Notes under the pieces: model-generated
Seen by the model: only the letters and a program-made list of their open reading frames with translations
What the model was told of the DNA's origin: nothing
Database searches by the model: none
DNA from: Spirochaetales bacterium
GTDB lineage: Bacteria > Spirochaetota > Spirochaetia > DTKZ01
NCBI GenBank assembly: GCA_031266855.1
Contig: JAISAF010000361.1
Span: 1 to 12,394, forward strand
Direction: 5' to 3'
Length of the DNA stretch: 12,394 nt
Program-made: the position numbers and the translations under genes
Part shown: piece after piece, positions 12,303-12,394 of the stretch
Layout of the letters: each line of letters begins with the position of its first letter
Numbering within the stretch: the stretch's first letter is position 1

Positions 12303-12325
12303 AACCGCAAAGCCGAAGAAGTAAA
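12303..12325 (+). repeat. TTTACCGC-type motif, rightmost copy
   Basis: AACCGCAAAGCCGAAGAAGT followed by AAA, the eighth copy of the motif, just before the partial MITE-like element. Confidence 0.6.
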
Positions 12326-12342
12326 ATAATAAAGAAAACTTC

Positions 12343-12394
12343 TTAGAGCCTGTTCCAATATTTTGAAAACCCCCGGGCCGCGCAAGAGGCTGGC
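12343..12394 (+). mobile_element. Left end of a third MITE-like element, cut by window edge
   Basis: It starts TTAGAGCCTGTTCCAATATT, then TTGAAAACCCC and GGGC, closely matching the left end of element II (3591-3625). The element continues beyond the window. Confidence 0.65.

Overview
The window looks like chromosomal DNA of a spirochete, most likely a Treponema of the kind found in insect guts. This is inferred from the protein styles: a dCache-HAMP chemoreceptor, an OmpA-domain envelope protein, a Cache/NeuB/SerRS set of spirochete character, and roughly 50% GC genes separated by long repeat-packed intergenic DNA. No rRNA, tRNA, transposase, integrase or CRISPR array is visible.

Layout. Positions 2-562 (+) hold the 3' end of a DUF4132-like protein cut by the window edge. 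A 500-base repeat region follows, then a leucine-rich-repeat-like protein (1059-1844, +). It converges with an OmpA C-terminal-domain envelope protein (2083-3339, -), and a hairpin terminator lies between them. Positions 3340-3870 carry two abutting MITE-like elements. Positions 3871-8597 (-) are a tightly packed four-gene operon, proC-serS-neuB-FAD oxidoreductase, transcribed from right to left with overlaps of 8 and 4 bases and a 2-base gap. Positions 8598-9335 are non-coding and repeat-rich. Positions 9262-9725 are strikingly AT-rich and carry a small lipoprotein-like ORF with its own promoter; palindrome-like sites sharing GGAACGTTA lie on either side. A methyl-accepting chemotaxis protein (10024-12198, +) fills the right end, followed by hairpins and the start of another MITE-like element at the edge.

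The housekeeping genes are ordinary: proline synthesis, serine tRNA charging, chemotaxis. The operon couples them to a sialic/nonulosonic-acid-type synthase and a phytoene-desaturase-like flavoprotein, which hints at surface glycan or lipid modification, but no partner genes are present to fix the product.

The main novelty is in the intergenic DNA. One repeat family keeps its linker sequences (core GGGCTTTCCGCTNCAA) constant while the hairpins between the linkers change sequence but stay perfectly paired. A second hairpin family keeps its centre (CTCCAG) and changes its arms. A third short motif (TTTACCGCKAAGYCGAAG) occurs eight times, often as inverted pairs. The AT-rich ORF may be a mobile cassette; that is a hypothesis.
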